A stretch of 60,861 bases of DNA. It comes from Lachnospiraceae bacterium. Lineage in GTDB: Bacteria; Bacillota; Clostridia; Lachnospirales; Lachnospiraceae. A model generated the notes under the pieces. It was not told the origin of the DNA, did no database searches, and saw nothing but the letters and a program-made list of their open reading frames with translations. A program made the translations under genes and the position numbers. This document shows, one piece after another, positions 17,030 to 25,040 of the stretch; the first letter of the stretch is position 1; each line of letters opens with the position of its first letter. The DNA is taken from contig CAJTEW010000020.1 of NCBI GenBank assembly GCA_910575605.1, positions 1 to 60,861 on the forward strand, read 5' to 3'.

Positions 17030-17143
17030 AAGAAACCGTCATACAGAACCGCGCCATGTACCACAAGTACATGACATAAATACAGCTAAGACAAGAATTC
17101 TCATCTTAGCTGTCTGATGTCCTGTATGACGGCTTTTTTAAGT
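17030..17143 (-). ncRNA. Branched structured RNA element / terminator downstream of the paaK-ACT genes
   Basis: An outer 11-bp stem (17036-17046 with 17122-17132) encloses two perfect hairpins: CATGTAC/GTACATG (17055-17061, 17067-17073) and ACAGCTAAGA/TCTTAGCTGT (17082-17091, 17104-17113). A further GACAT/ATGTC pair (17073-17077, 17117-17121) can stack below the second one. Read on the minus strand the outer stem is followed by TTTCTTTT, and on the plus strand by CTTTTTTA. It therefore works best as a multi-branched terminator for the ACT gene ending at 17187, or as a small RNA. It is not a simple hairpin terminator. Confidence 0.6.
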
Positions 17144-17186
17144 TTACAGATTATCCGTATCCAAACCGGTGTAAAACATGTTATCC

Positions 17187-17630
17187 CTACTGATTTGCCC
17201 TATACGCCTCATCAGCCCCATACACATCGAACCCGCTCTTCTTCAATACCTCCACAACCTTCTCCGGGTCATCGCTCTTAAGCACTGCCGCCGCATCGCT
17301 TCCGTTTGCAAATGCATACATATACTCCACATTCACCTTTTCTTCTACAATCTGGTGCATTGCTTTGCTTAAAGAGCCTGCTGCGTGGGGCACTCTAAGC
17401 GCCACAACTTCTGTAAGCATAGATGTAATACCTTCCTCCTTAAGCGCGGCCTTCCCTTTCTCTGGCTCTGACACAATCATGCGGAGCATACCGTACTCCG
17501 ATGTATCTGCAAGGCTGAGTGCAACAATATTTACATCATTTTTAGCAAGGACCTTTAAAACCTCATCCAGTCGTCCTTCCCTGTTCTCCAAAAATACAGA
17601 TAACTGCTGAATTGTAATACTAAAACCCAT
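17187..17630 (-). CDS. ACT domain protein (tandem ACT)
   Basis: A 147-residue protein made of two ACT domains: the first begins IQQLSVFLENREGRLDEVLKVL, and the second begins about residue 70 (VVALRVPHAAGSLSKAMHQI). ACT domains bind amino acids. This type of small protein is commonly encoded next to phenylacetate-CoA ligase in Clostridia and archaea and is presumed to sense aromatic amino acids. It starts 15 bp after the paaK stop behind a good AAAGGAGG site and is the last gene of the iorA-iorB-paaK unit. Confidence 0.88.
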   Translation of the reverse strand: MGFSITIQQLSVFLENREGRLDEVLKVLAKNDVNIVALSLADTSEYGMLRMIVSEPEKGKAALKEEGITSMLTEVVALRVPHAAGSLSKAMHQIVEEKVNVEYMYAFANGSDAAAVLKSDDPEKVVEVLKKSGFDVYGADEAYRANQ

Positions 17631-17645
17631 GACATTTCCTCCTTT

Positions 17646-18977
17646 TTAAAGCTCCCTGTTGTCAATGACACGCTTTGCTTTTCCTTCACTTCTCTGAATC
17701 GTCTTCGGCTCTACAAGCTTCACTCTTACAGATACCCCTAGTGCCTGCTTAAGTACTGCTCCTACCTTTATTTTTAACTGGTCAAGCTTTCGAATTTCAT
17801 CTGAGAAATACTTCTCATCCACCTCTACCATTACAGTAAGGACATCCAGATTATTTTCACGGTCAACAATGAGCATATAATGAGGTGCAACGCCGCCTCC
17901 CATAGAGAGAAGTGCTGTCTCAACCTGGGTTGGAAATACATTGACGCCGCGGATTACCTTCATATCGTCTGTACGTCCGGTAAACTTCTGTATCCTCGGA
18001 AGGGTTCTTCCACATTCACAGGTACTCCTCTCCATGCTTGTAAGGTCCTTTGTACGATAACGAATAAGCGGCATTCCTTCCTTTGCCAGGGTCGTAAATA
18101 CCAGCTCGCCGGACTCACCATCTCTGCAGGCTGAATGGTCTGAAGGACTTAGAATCTCGGGATAGAAATAATCCTCATAAACATGAAGGCCTTTATGATG
18201 GATACAGTCCATCGCAACTCCCGGCCCGGTTATCTCACACAGGCCATAGATGTCAAAGCTGTTAATCCCTAAAATGCTCTCTATCTTCTTACGCATCTCA
18301 TCTGTCCACGGCTCTGCTCCGTTAATGCTTGCTTTTATCTGAAGACGCTCCACAACCCCTGCCTCCTGGGCCGCCTCCGCAAGATACAGCGCATAGGACG
18401 GTGTACAGGCAAATGCTGTAGCTCCAAAATCCTCCATGCACATGAGCTGACGCTTCGTATTTCCAGAGGACATGGGTATTGCCATCGCTCCAAGCGCCTG
18501 GGCCCCCAGGTCTAGGCCCATTCCTCCTGTAAACAGCCCATAACCGTAGCAGATATGGATGCGGTCTAAAGAGGTAAGCCCTGCCATTGTAAGCCCTCTT
18601 GCTACACATTCTCCCCACACATCAACATCCCTTTGGGTATAGGAAGCAAGAGTGAGCTTTCCTGTAGTACCTGATGTTCCCTGTACTCTTGCAATCTTTT
18701 CCTTCGGCACAGCCAGAAGTCCGAAAGGATAGTTATCCCTTAAATCCTCCTTTGTCGTAAAAGGCAGCTTTTCAATGTCCTCAATACCTTTAATATCACC
18801 CGGTTCTACTCCAAGGTCATCCATTTTTTTACGGTAAAATGTCACATTCTCATACACATTCTTTACCTGTTTTACAAGACGCTCACTCTGCAGTGCACTC
18901 ATCTCGTCTCTGCTCATACATTCAATTTTCGGATCACGTATCGCTTCTTTCCAGTTTTCCAATGCTATTTTTGCCAT
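17646..18977 (-). CDS. paaK: Phenylacetate-CoA ligase
   Basis: About 443 residues from the ATG at 18977 (MAKIALENWKE, AGGAG upstream); a GTG start at 19022 with AAAGGT upstream is also possible. It activates phenylacetate or a related aryl acid with ATP and CoA. The nucleotide loop GTSGTTGKLT and the SYTQRD stretch, YGYGLFTGGMGLDLG, DIYGLCEITGPG, and YRTKDL with a Cys pair nearby (CECGR) are typical of PaaK. Working with iorAB it would interconvert aryl-acetyl-CoA and the free acid, yielding ATP in the fermentative direction. A 22-codon ORF with a hairpin lies directly upstream. Confidence 0.92.
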   Translation of the reverse strand: MAKIALENWKEAIRDPKIECMSRDEMSALQSERLVKQVKNVYENVTFYRKKMDDLGVEPGDIKGIEDIEKLPFTTKEDLRDNYPFGLLAVPKEKIARVQGTSGTTGKLTLASYTQRDVDVWGECVARGLTMAGLTSLDRIHICYGYGLFTGGMGLDLGAQALGAMAIPMSSGNTKRQLMCMEDFGATAFACTPSYALYLAEAAQEAGVVERLQIKASINGAEPWTDEMRKKIESILGINSFDIYGLCEITGPGVAMDCIHHKGLHVYEDYFYPEILSPSDHSACRDGESGELVFTTLAKEGMPLIRYRTKDLTSMERSTCECGRTLPRIQKFTGRTDDMKVIRGVNVFPTQVETALLSMGGGVAPHYMLIVDRENNLDVLTVMVEVDEKYFSDEIRKLDQLKIKVGAVLKQALGVSVRVKLVEPKTIQRSEGKAKRVIDNREL

Positions 18978-19069
18978 CTCTTCTCTACTCCTATTCTTTT
19001 GTAACTGCTCAGATGCCTTCACAGTTACCTTTTCGCATTTTTAACTGCCAGCACTTCATCCTTTTCTGC

Positions 19070-19108
19070 CCTTCGCCTCTGGCTGGCTAACCCATAACGA
19101 GACGAAGG
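19070..19108 (-). promoter_or_regulatory. Hairpin overlapping the end of the small ORF upstream of paaK
   Basis: CCTTCGCCTC (19070-19079) pairs with GAGACGAAGG (19099-19108); as RNA on the minus strand this is a 10-bp stem with one G-U pair and a 19-base loop. The 5' arm lies inside codons 16-20 of the small ORF at 19087-19155 and the stop codon is in the loop. A translating ribosome would therefore prevent the stem from forming. There is no U-run, so it is not a terminator as drawn. Confidence 0.5.
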
Positions 19109-19155
19109 TTCATAAACGTAAACCTCAAATCAAATGCTTTCTGTTGTCTGTGCAT
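19087..19155 (-). CDS. Small ORF (22 aa), possible leader peptide of paaK
   Basis: A perfect AAGGAGG (19165-19171) stands nine bases before an ATG that opens MHRQQKAFDLRFTFMNLRLV-MG, then TAG. There are three Phe among 22 residues. The site starts only a few bases from the iorB stop, so ribosomes ending iorB could restart here. The strength and position of the ribosome site are the main evidence that it is translated; no homologue is recognised. Its 3' end is part of the stem at 19070-19108. It may be a leader peptide coupling translation to paaK expression, or simply a small protein. Confidence 0.45.
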   Translation of the reverse strand: MHRQQKAFDLRFTFMNLRLVMG

Positions 19156-19175
19156 TGTGAGCCACCTCCTTACAG

Positions 19176-19745
19176 TTACAATTCGTATCCCACGTCAAAC
19201 GCCTTCTTATTTATTGTGATCGTCTTTTGTGGCACTGTATGCTCAATCACGCTATACCACTGCTCTTTGGAAAAATCCATATGCTGTGCGGCAATTCCAA
19301 GTACAATCAAATTAAACACTCTGGAATTGCCCAGCTTTTTCGCCTCCTCCGTTGCATTTACAGTATAGACCTTATACATTTCTTTTAAATTCTCTATAAT
19401 GTTCTTTGGATACTCTGCCGCACCGATTACAACCGGCATAGGATCAATTCTCCAGTCATTGATAATAAGAACCCCGTCCTTTTTGAGGAAATGTGCATAT
19501 CTGAGCGCCTCTAAACGTTCAAATGCGATAATCACGTCTGCCTGTCCTTCCTCTACAATAGGCTCTGCTACTGCTTCACCGTAACGCACAAAGGTAACGA
19601 CACTTCCCCCTCTTTGAGCCATGCCATGCACCTCTGAAAGCTTCACGTCATATCCGCCTGAAATCGCAAGTCCTCCTAAGATTCTGCTGGTAAGGAGCGT
19701 TCCCTGTCCGCCTACGCCGACAATCATAATATTCTTTACAGCCAT
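19176..19745 (-). CDS. iorB: Indolepyruvate ferredoxin oxidoreductase, beta subunit
   Basis: About 189 residues from the ATG at 19745, with AGGAGG upstream; the start overlaps the end of iorA closely (iorA stop 19747-19749). It carries the gamma-type domain of 2-oxoacid:ferredoxin oxidoreductases (MIVGVGGQGTLLTSRILGG at the N-terminus, then VHGMAQRGGSVVTFVR). With IorA it oxidatively decarboxylates aryl pyruvates made from Trp, Phe or Tyr to aryl-acetyl-CoA, reducing ferredoxin. Confidence 0.94.
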   Translation of the reverse strand: MAVKNIMIVGVGGQGTLLTSRILGGLAISGGYDVKLSEVHGMAQRGGSVVTFVRYGEAVAEPIVEEGQADVIIAFERLEALRYAHFLKKDGVLIINDWRIDPMPVVIGAAEYPKNIIENLKEMYKVYTVNATEEAKKLGNSRVFNLIVLGIAAQHMDFSKEQWYSVIEHTVPQKTITINKKAFDVGYEL

Positions 19746-19746
19746 A

Positions 19747-21498
19747 TTATCTGTCCTCCTTCGCCAGTTCAATTACACCGAATTTACACAAATCTGCACA
19801 GAGACCACAGCCGGTACACATCGTATCGTCAATATGTACTGTGCCGTCCCCGTTTTTTGTCATGGCAGGGCAGCCCGGCTTCATGCACATACCGCACGCT
19901 TTACATCTATCCCTATGGACAGTATATAATGGTTTTTTCCCCTTGCTTAAAAGCACACAGGGAGTCTTAGTGATAATAACAGAAACCTCTTCTCTTGCTG
20001 TCTCTACCTTTACCACCTTCTCCAGTGCCTCTATATCAAAAGCATTTACCTCTATCACATACTTCACCCCTACGGCACGGCAGAGTGCTGGAATATCAAC
20101 CGCGCAGGTAGGTTCTCCCTGTAGCGTCTTTCCTGTAGCCGCATGGTCCTGATGTCCCGTCATACCGGTTGTGGAATTATCAAGAATAATAACTGTCCCT
20201 GATGCCCTATTGTATATCATATTCATTAGGGAATTTATCCCTGTATGTAAAAATGTTGAATCCCCGATAACTGCCACCCAGTTTCTTACATAATCCTTGC
20301 CTTTTGCCTTTTCCATCCCGTGAAGGCTTGAGATACTTGCACCCATACAGATTGTAGTATCTACAACACTTAAAGGCGCAACAGCTCCCAGTGTATAGCA
20401 TCCGATATCTCCTGCTGCATGAAGCTTCAGCTTATTAAGAACATAGTAAACGCTTCTATGAGGACAGCCTGGGCATAAAACTGGAGGTCTCACAGGCACC
20501 TGCGCAGGCTCTTTTAAGGAAAGATTCTCCCCAAGAATCTTCTCCCTCAGCATATTAGCACTGTATTCGCCCTGAATCGTGAATATCTCCTTGCCTGTCA
20601 CCAGAATTCCCCAGGACTTCACCTGCTCCTCGATAACCGGCTCCAGCTCTTCCACAACATATATCTTCTGAACCTTTGATGCAAATTCTTCGATTAATTT
20701 CTTAGGCAGCGGGTTCACCATACCTAGCTTAAGTACAGATGCATCTGGCAGGGCCTCCTTTACATACTGATAGGGTATTCCGCTTGTAATAACGCCAATC
20801 TCTGTACCTTTCATCTCGACACGGTTTACTGCAAGTGTGTTTGCCGCCTCAGCAAGCTCAAGGTTCCTCTTTTCAATCTCCACATGCCGGGGCTTTGCAT
20901 TTCCCGGCATCATAACAGTCTTTCTTATATCCTTCACATAAGGCTTATCCTTTGGCTCTGTACGCTCACTAAGCTCTACAAGTCCCTGGGAATGTGCAAG
21001 CCTTGTTGTTGTACGTAAAATAAAAGGACGGTCAAAGCGCTCACTGAGCTCAAAGGCTGCCTTCATATATTCCTTTGCCTCCGAGCTGTCAGAAGGCTCC
21101 AGCACCGGCAAAGCTGCCGCACGAGCTACCATTCTTGTATCCTGCTCATTCTGAGAGCTGTATAGCCCCGGATCATCTGCCACTACAATCACAAGCCCAC
21201 CGTTTACTCCCATATAGGATACAGTATAGGCCGGATCTGCCGCCACGTTAAAGCCTACATGCTTCATGCAGGACATAGCACGCACACCTGCTACTGACGC
21301 CCCAATTGCCACCTCTGTAGCTACCTTCTCGTTGGGAGACCACTCACAGTAAAGGTCATCCTTATACTGTACCAGATATTCGCTGATTTCTGTACTCGGC
21401 GTACCTGGATATGCTGCTGATACCTTCACCCCAGCCTCATACGCACCTCTGGCAATTGCCTCATTCCCAAGCATTATTACTTTTTTCAGTTCTGACAT
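19747..21498 (-). CDS. iorA: Indolepyruvate ferredoxin oxidoreductase, alpha subunit
   Basis: A 583-residue subunit with the pyrimidine-binding domain at the N-terminus (VSAAYPGTPSTEI), and a thiamine diphosphate domain (CPGCPHRSVYYVL at about 340; GDSTFLHTGINSLMN; LDNSTTGMTGHQDH). Two [4Fe-4S] motifs lie at the C-terminus (CKACGMCMKPGC and CTGCGLCADLC). Length matches the family (about 580-600). It is the first gene of the aryl-pyruvate unit and starts 25 bp after the stop of the signalling gene at 21524, so readthrough from that gene is possible. Confidence 0.95.
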   Translation of the reverse strand: MSELKKVIMLGNEAIARGAYEAGVKVSAAYPGTPSTEISEYLVQYKDDLYCEWSPNEKVATEVAIGASVAGVRAMSCMKHVGFNVAADPAYTVSYMGVNGGLVIVVADDPGLYSSQNEQDTRMVARAAALPVLEPSDSSEAKEYMKAAFELSERFDRPFILRTTTRLAHSQGLVELSERTEPKDKPYVKDIRKTVMMPGNAKPRHVEIEKRNLELAEAANTLAVNRVEMKGTEIGVITSGIPYQYVKEALPDASVLKLGMVNPLPKKLIEEFASKVQKIYVVEELEPVIEEQVKSWGILVTGKEIFTIQGEYSANMLREKILGENLSLKEPAQVPVRPPVLCPGCPHRSVYYVLNKLKLHAAGDIGCYTLGAVAPLSVVDTTICMGASISSLHGMEKAKGKDYVRNWVAVIGDSTFLHTGINSLMNMIYNRASGTVIILDNSTTGMTGHQDHAATGKTLQGEPTCAVDIPALCRAVGVKYVIEVNAFDIEALEKVVKVETAREEVSVIITKTPCVLLSKGKKPLYTVHRDRCKACGMCMKPGCPAMTKNGDGTVHIDDTMCTGCGLCADLCKFGVIELAKEDR

Positions 21499-21523
21499 CT
21501 CGCTTTTTCATCCTTTCGTATGC

Positions 21524-23602
21524 CTATTCTTCTCCGTCCATTGGTGAAAGAACAGATAATGTTCCTTCCATTGTGCTATCATAAAGCTTATACTGATTCC
21601 TTCCGCCTCTTTTTGACGCATAGAGCGCCTGGTCAGCAGCATGGAAAAGGCTTTCATAATCCTCTCCATCTTTTGGTACAAGTGCCACACCCATGCTGAC
21701 ATCTATTTTAAAATTCTCATATTGTCCCGTAACAATCTGGAAAACTCTTTCTATCTGTCCCTCATAGTTACCGCCATGCTCTAAAAAGACCATGAATTCA
21801 TCTCCACCGACTCTGGCCATTGTATCATCTTTTCTTAAATTATCCTTCAGCTTCTGTGCCACATTCTTTAAAACTTCATCTCCAAATAAATGGCCGTACT
21901 GATCATTTGCTTCTTTAAAATGGTCCAAATCAAACAGAATCAGACTGTATGTATTGTCTCTTCTTTCAGATAATATCATCTCAATCCTCTTCCGCGCATT
22001 TTTATGATTAAAAAGACCTGTCAAAGTATCATGGGCCGCCTCTTTTTCCAGGCTGTCCATCCGCTTATAGTCCTCATCTGCATTAACAAACTTTCCGATT
22101 GCACCTGTATAATGTATGTCCTCATCACTGCCTTCCCACATGGCACGCACTACCAGCTTGTGCCATCTTAACTCACCGCCGATGCGAAGGGGATAGGCGC
22201 CTGTAACAATGGGATTAGAGGCATCTGCTTTTCTGACCTTTTTCCGGATTTCCATCATCTTTTCTTTATCCAGAATCTGCCTCATTCTCTCGTCATCACA
22301 GGGATTCATGATAGTCTCCTCCACTCCGAGATATCTGGCTCCCCATTCGGTCAGTTCAACCATATCTGCATCTACATTATACTCAAATTGGATTTCCTTT
22401 GACATGGATGCAAAAAATTGATATTTAATCCTTTCCTTCTCTAACAGCCTGAGTGTCCTGTCTGAAGCACCCATATCGCCCTTTTCGAACAGCTCTGCTG
22501 TTATACTCTGTGCCTCATTCTGTGTTGACTGTCTGGAGGAATGAGTTTCAAGCTCCTTCTGAAGCTCTTCCTTTATATCCTGAAGACATTCTAAAAGAAG
22601 CGGATTAAAAGTACCGCATTCTCCATTCATAATCATCTCTACGGCCTTCTCATGTGGAAATGCCGGCTTATATACACGTTTACTCGTCAATGCGTCATAT
22701 ACGTCTGCCATGGCAACTACCTGTGCAGAAATCGGAATTTCTTCCCCTGTGAGCCTGTCCGGATATCCTCTTCCATCATACCGTTCATGATGCCACCGAC
22801 AGATTTCATAGGCAACCTTAATCATCTCCTCTTCGCTTCCGTCAGATACATTCATAAGCATATCCCCGCCGATTGCCGCATGGGTCTTCATAATCGCAAA
22901 TTCTTCATCAGTAAGCCTTCCTGGCTTATTTAGTATCTTCTCATCAATCGATATCTTTCCGATGTCATGAAGAGCCGAAGCAAGAGCAATCATAGCAATT
23001 CTCGTATGATTCAGTTCATATTTGTCTGTCTTTTCTGCCAGCATCTTAAGTAGCATCTCTGTAATCGTACGTACATGGAGCACATGAAGACCGCTCTCAC
23101 CATTACGGAACTCTACGATATTGCTTAAAATCTCCACCATAAGGGAGCTGCTCTTTTCTTTTTCCAGAATCTGCTCTGTAACCATGCCTTGAAGCATCTT
23201 CTGCTTTGTATAAAGCATAATAGTATTATTTACCCTTCGTCTTACGACTTTGCCGTCAAACGGGCGGCTGATATAATCTGTAACTCCCATATCATAGGCC
23301 TGATTCACATGGGTTGAGGATGTCTCTGCAGATATCATGATTACCGGAATACTGCCTATCCACCCCCCTTTGTTCATAACTGCCAGCACTTCAAATCCAT
23401 CCATCTCCGGCATAACAACATCAAGAAGCATCAGCGCAATCTCTTCCTCATGCTTCTTAATCTCCGCAATTCCTTCCAGCCCGTTACACGCCTCCAAAAT
23501 CTCATAGTCGTCCCCAAGCATATCTGCCAGAATGGAACGATTCATCTCTGAATCATCTACTACTAATATTTTTTTCTTCTTTACTGTCTTCGCACTGCTC
23601 AT
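21524..23602 (-). CDS. Response regulator with HD-GYP and GGDEF domains
   Basis: A 692-residue signalling protein. Receiver domain 10-130 (VVDDSEMNRS, phosphoacceptor Asp61 in LLDVVMPEMDG, Thr/Ser and Lys region after it). HD-GYP c-di-GMP phosphodiesterase domain at about 160-345 with HDIG (212-215) and HHERYDGRGYP (271-281). A PAS-like segment at about 390-510, and a GGDEF cyclase domain at about 525-680 with intact GGDEF (599-603) and an inhibitory site RKDD (590-593) five residues before it. Both opposing activities look catalytically intact. It is preceded by a HPt gene 18 bp upstream on the same strand, a likely phosphate donor. Confidence 0.92.
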   Translation of the reverse strand: MSSAKTVKKKKILVVDDSEMNRSILADMLGDDYEILEACNGLEGIAEIKKHEEEIALMLLDVVMPEMDGFEVLAVMNKGGWIGSIPVIMISAETSSTHVNQAYDMGVTDYISRPFDGKVVRRRVNNTIMLYTKQKMLQGMVTEQILEKEKSSSLMVEILSNIVEFRNGESGLHVLHVRTITEMLLKMLAEKTDKYELNHTRIAMIALASALHDIGKISIDEKILNKPGRLTDEEFAIMKTHAAIGGDMLMNVSDGSEEEMIKVAYEICRWHHERYDGRGYPDRLTGEEIPISAQVVAMADVYDALTSKRVYKPAFPHEKAVEMIMNGECGTFNPLLLECLQDIKEELQKELETHSSRQSTQNEAQSITAELFEKGDMGASDRTLRLLEKERIKYQFFASMSKEIQFEYNVDADMVELTEWGARYLGVEETIMNPCDDERMRQILDKEKMMEIRKKVRKADASNPIVTGAYPLRIGGELRWHKLVVRAMWEGSDEDIHYTGAIGKFVNADEDYKRMDSLEKEAAHDTLTGLFNHKNARKRIEMILSERRDNTYSLILFDLDHFKEANDQYGHLFGDEVLKNVAQKLKDNLRKDDTMARVGGDEFMVFLEHGGNYEGQIERVFQIVTGQYENFKIDVSMGVALVPKDGEDYESLFHAADQALYASKRGGRNQYKLYDSTMEGTLSVLSPMDGEE

Positions 23603-23620
23603 AAACCAAATCTCTCATTC

Positions 23621-23980
23621 CTATTCAATACTTCTTATGCCATCTGTAACAACCTTGTAGTCCTCTTCTACCTGCTTAAAAAGTGCCAAAACCTGCGCCG
23701 TGTCCGGATTATCCCGCAGTTCTTCCGTCAGAGCACTGCTTGAATCTGCAAGAATTTTAAGGCTTAAATTCATACAGATTCCTTTTATTGTATGAGATGC
23801 CATAAAAGCATCCTTATAGTTTTGAGAAGATATCGCCTTCTTCAGATTTTCGAAGCTTTTATCATCTGCCATTTTCTTTAAATACTTATTTACCAGCCTC
23901 TCTGTCCCCAGTCTGCCCATAACCTCTGCATATTCATTCCCCGTCGGATCAATAGATGCATAAAATTCCTGTATATTCAT
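23621..23980 (-). CDS. Histidine phosphotransfer (HPt) domain protein
   Basis: About 119 residues from the second ATG of the ATGATG pair, six to seven bases after AAGGAGG. A four-helix bundle with the phosphorylated His in the motif ASHTIKGICMNL (near residue 60). It relays phosphate between a hybrid kinase and receivers; no kinase is in the window. The receiver of the adjacent gene at 21524-23602 is the obvious partner. Confidence 0.88.
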   Translation of the reverse strand: MNIQEFYASIDPTGNEYAEVMGRLGTERLVNKYLKKMADDKSFENLKKAISSQNYKDAFMASHTIKGICMNLSLKILADSSSALTEELRDNPDTAQVLALFKQVEEDYKVVTDGIRSIE

Positions 23981-24092
23981 CATTTTCCTCCTTTTTCCCA
24001 TTTAATCTGAAAACTGCCGTATACAGCTAACACTTTAATATTACGATATCCATTATAATATTGTCAATTCCATTATTATTTTTCTTCCCCCC

Positions 24093-24962
24093 CTATATTT
24101 CTTTTATTTCCTCCTTAAATCCTTCTCCTACCACCTCATTCGATTCCATAATAATGGTGAATGCCTGCGGGTCAAGCTTATGCACCATTTTCTTAATCAT
24201 ATACATCTGTTTGTTATTACATGCACACATAATGACATCTTTTTCTCTTTTGGAATAACTTCCCATTCCTTTTAGAATTGTTGAGCCTCTCCCTGCAAAT
24301 TCATCAATCTGGGCTGACAGCTTTTCTCCGTGCTCCGTCACAATAAGTGTCATCTTTCCTTCATCCATGCCGTACATAATTTTGTCCATAATAAGAGTCA
24401 TAATATAAGTAACAATAATTCCATAGATGAATCCGTCTACATCTTTAAAAATAAGCAGGCTTCCAAGCAGGATTGTAGAGACATCCTGCACTGCTGTTAT
24501 CATTCCAAGAGAGATATGTGGTTTTACTTTTTTTATTGCAACACTGATAAAATCCTGGCCTCCTGTAGATGAACCTCTCATAAATATCATGGCGTAACCA
24601 ATTCCACACAGTACTCCCATACAAAGAGCTGCAAGAAGCCTGCTCCCGTCATATACAGGCAGAAGAGGCGCCACATAGTCCATGAAAACAGAAGATATGA
24701 TCATCGTTTTAAGTGATTTTAGTAAAAATATCCTGCCTAGAAATTTGTAGCAAAAAATTGTAACTGGAATATTCAAAATAATCGTCCCCACGCCCACCGG
24801 AATTCCAAATAAATGGTACATAATAATCGCAACCCCTGAAAATCCTGCAACCGGGAAATTTGCATTCAGGGCAAAGTTATATACTCCGACTGCAATCAAA
24901 ATGCTGGCTGTAATATCTGTCAGAATGTCCAGTCCTGTTTCTTTCCACCTCGTTTTTTTCAT
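24093..24962 (-). CDS. YitT family membrane protein
   Basis: About 289 residues from the ATG at 24962 behind AAGGAGGAGAG; the longer ORF reads back into the clpB 3' region. Five to six membrane helices (YitT_membrane) are followed by a soluble DUF2179 domain at about 210-285 (VTEHGEKLSAQIDEFAGRGSTI). FSGVAIIMYHLFG and RGSSTGGQDF are conserved in the family. Function is unknown. The segment 24990-25035 between this gene and clpB can fold into an imperfect hairpin (GGCAT...ATGCC) that may end the clpB transcript. Confidence 0.88.
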   Translation of the reverse strand: MKKTRWKETGLDILTDITASILIAVGVYNFALNANFPVAGFSGVAIIMYHLFGIPVGVGTIILNIPVTIFCYKFLGRIFLLKSLKTMIISSVFMDYVAPLLPVYDGSRLLAALCMGVLCGIGYAMIFMRGSSTGGQDFISVAIKKVKPHISLGMITAVQDVSTILLGSLLIFKDVDGFIYGIIVTYIMTLIMDKIMYGMDEGKMTLIVTEHGEKLSAQIDEFAGRGSTILKGMGSYSKREKDVIMCACNNKQMYMIKKMVHKLDPQAFTIIMESNEVVGEGFKEEIKEI

Positions 24963-25040
24963 ATAGCTCTCTCCTCCTTCATTCACACGAAAGGCATCCA
25001 CAACAGGTTTCCCTGTGTGAATGCCATCCTTTAGTTGTTT

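Noticed and set aside
25012-25040. Strong terminator after clpB
   Set aside because: The hairpin is bulged and lacks a proper U-run on the minus strand; mentioned only as a possibility.
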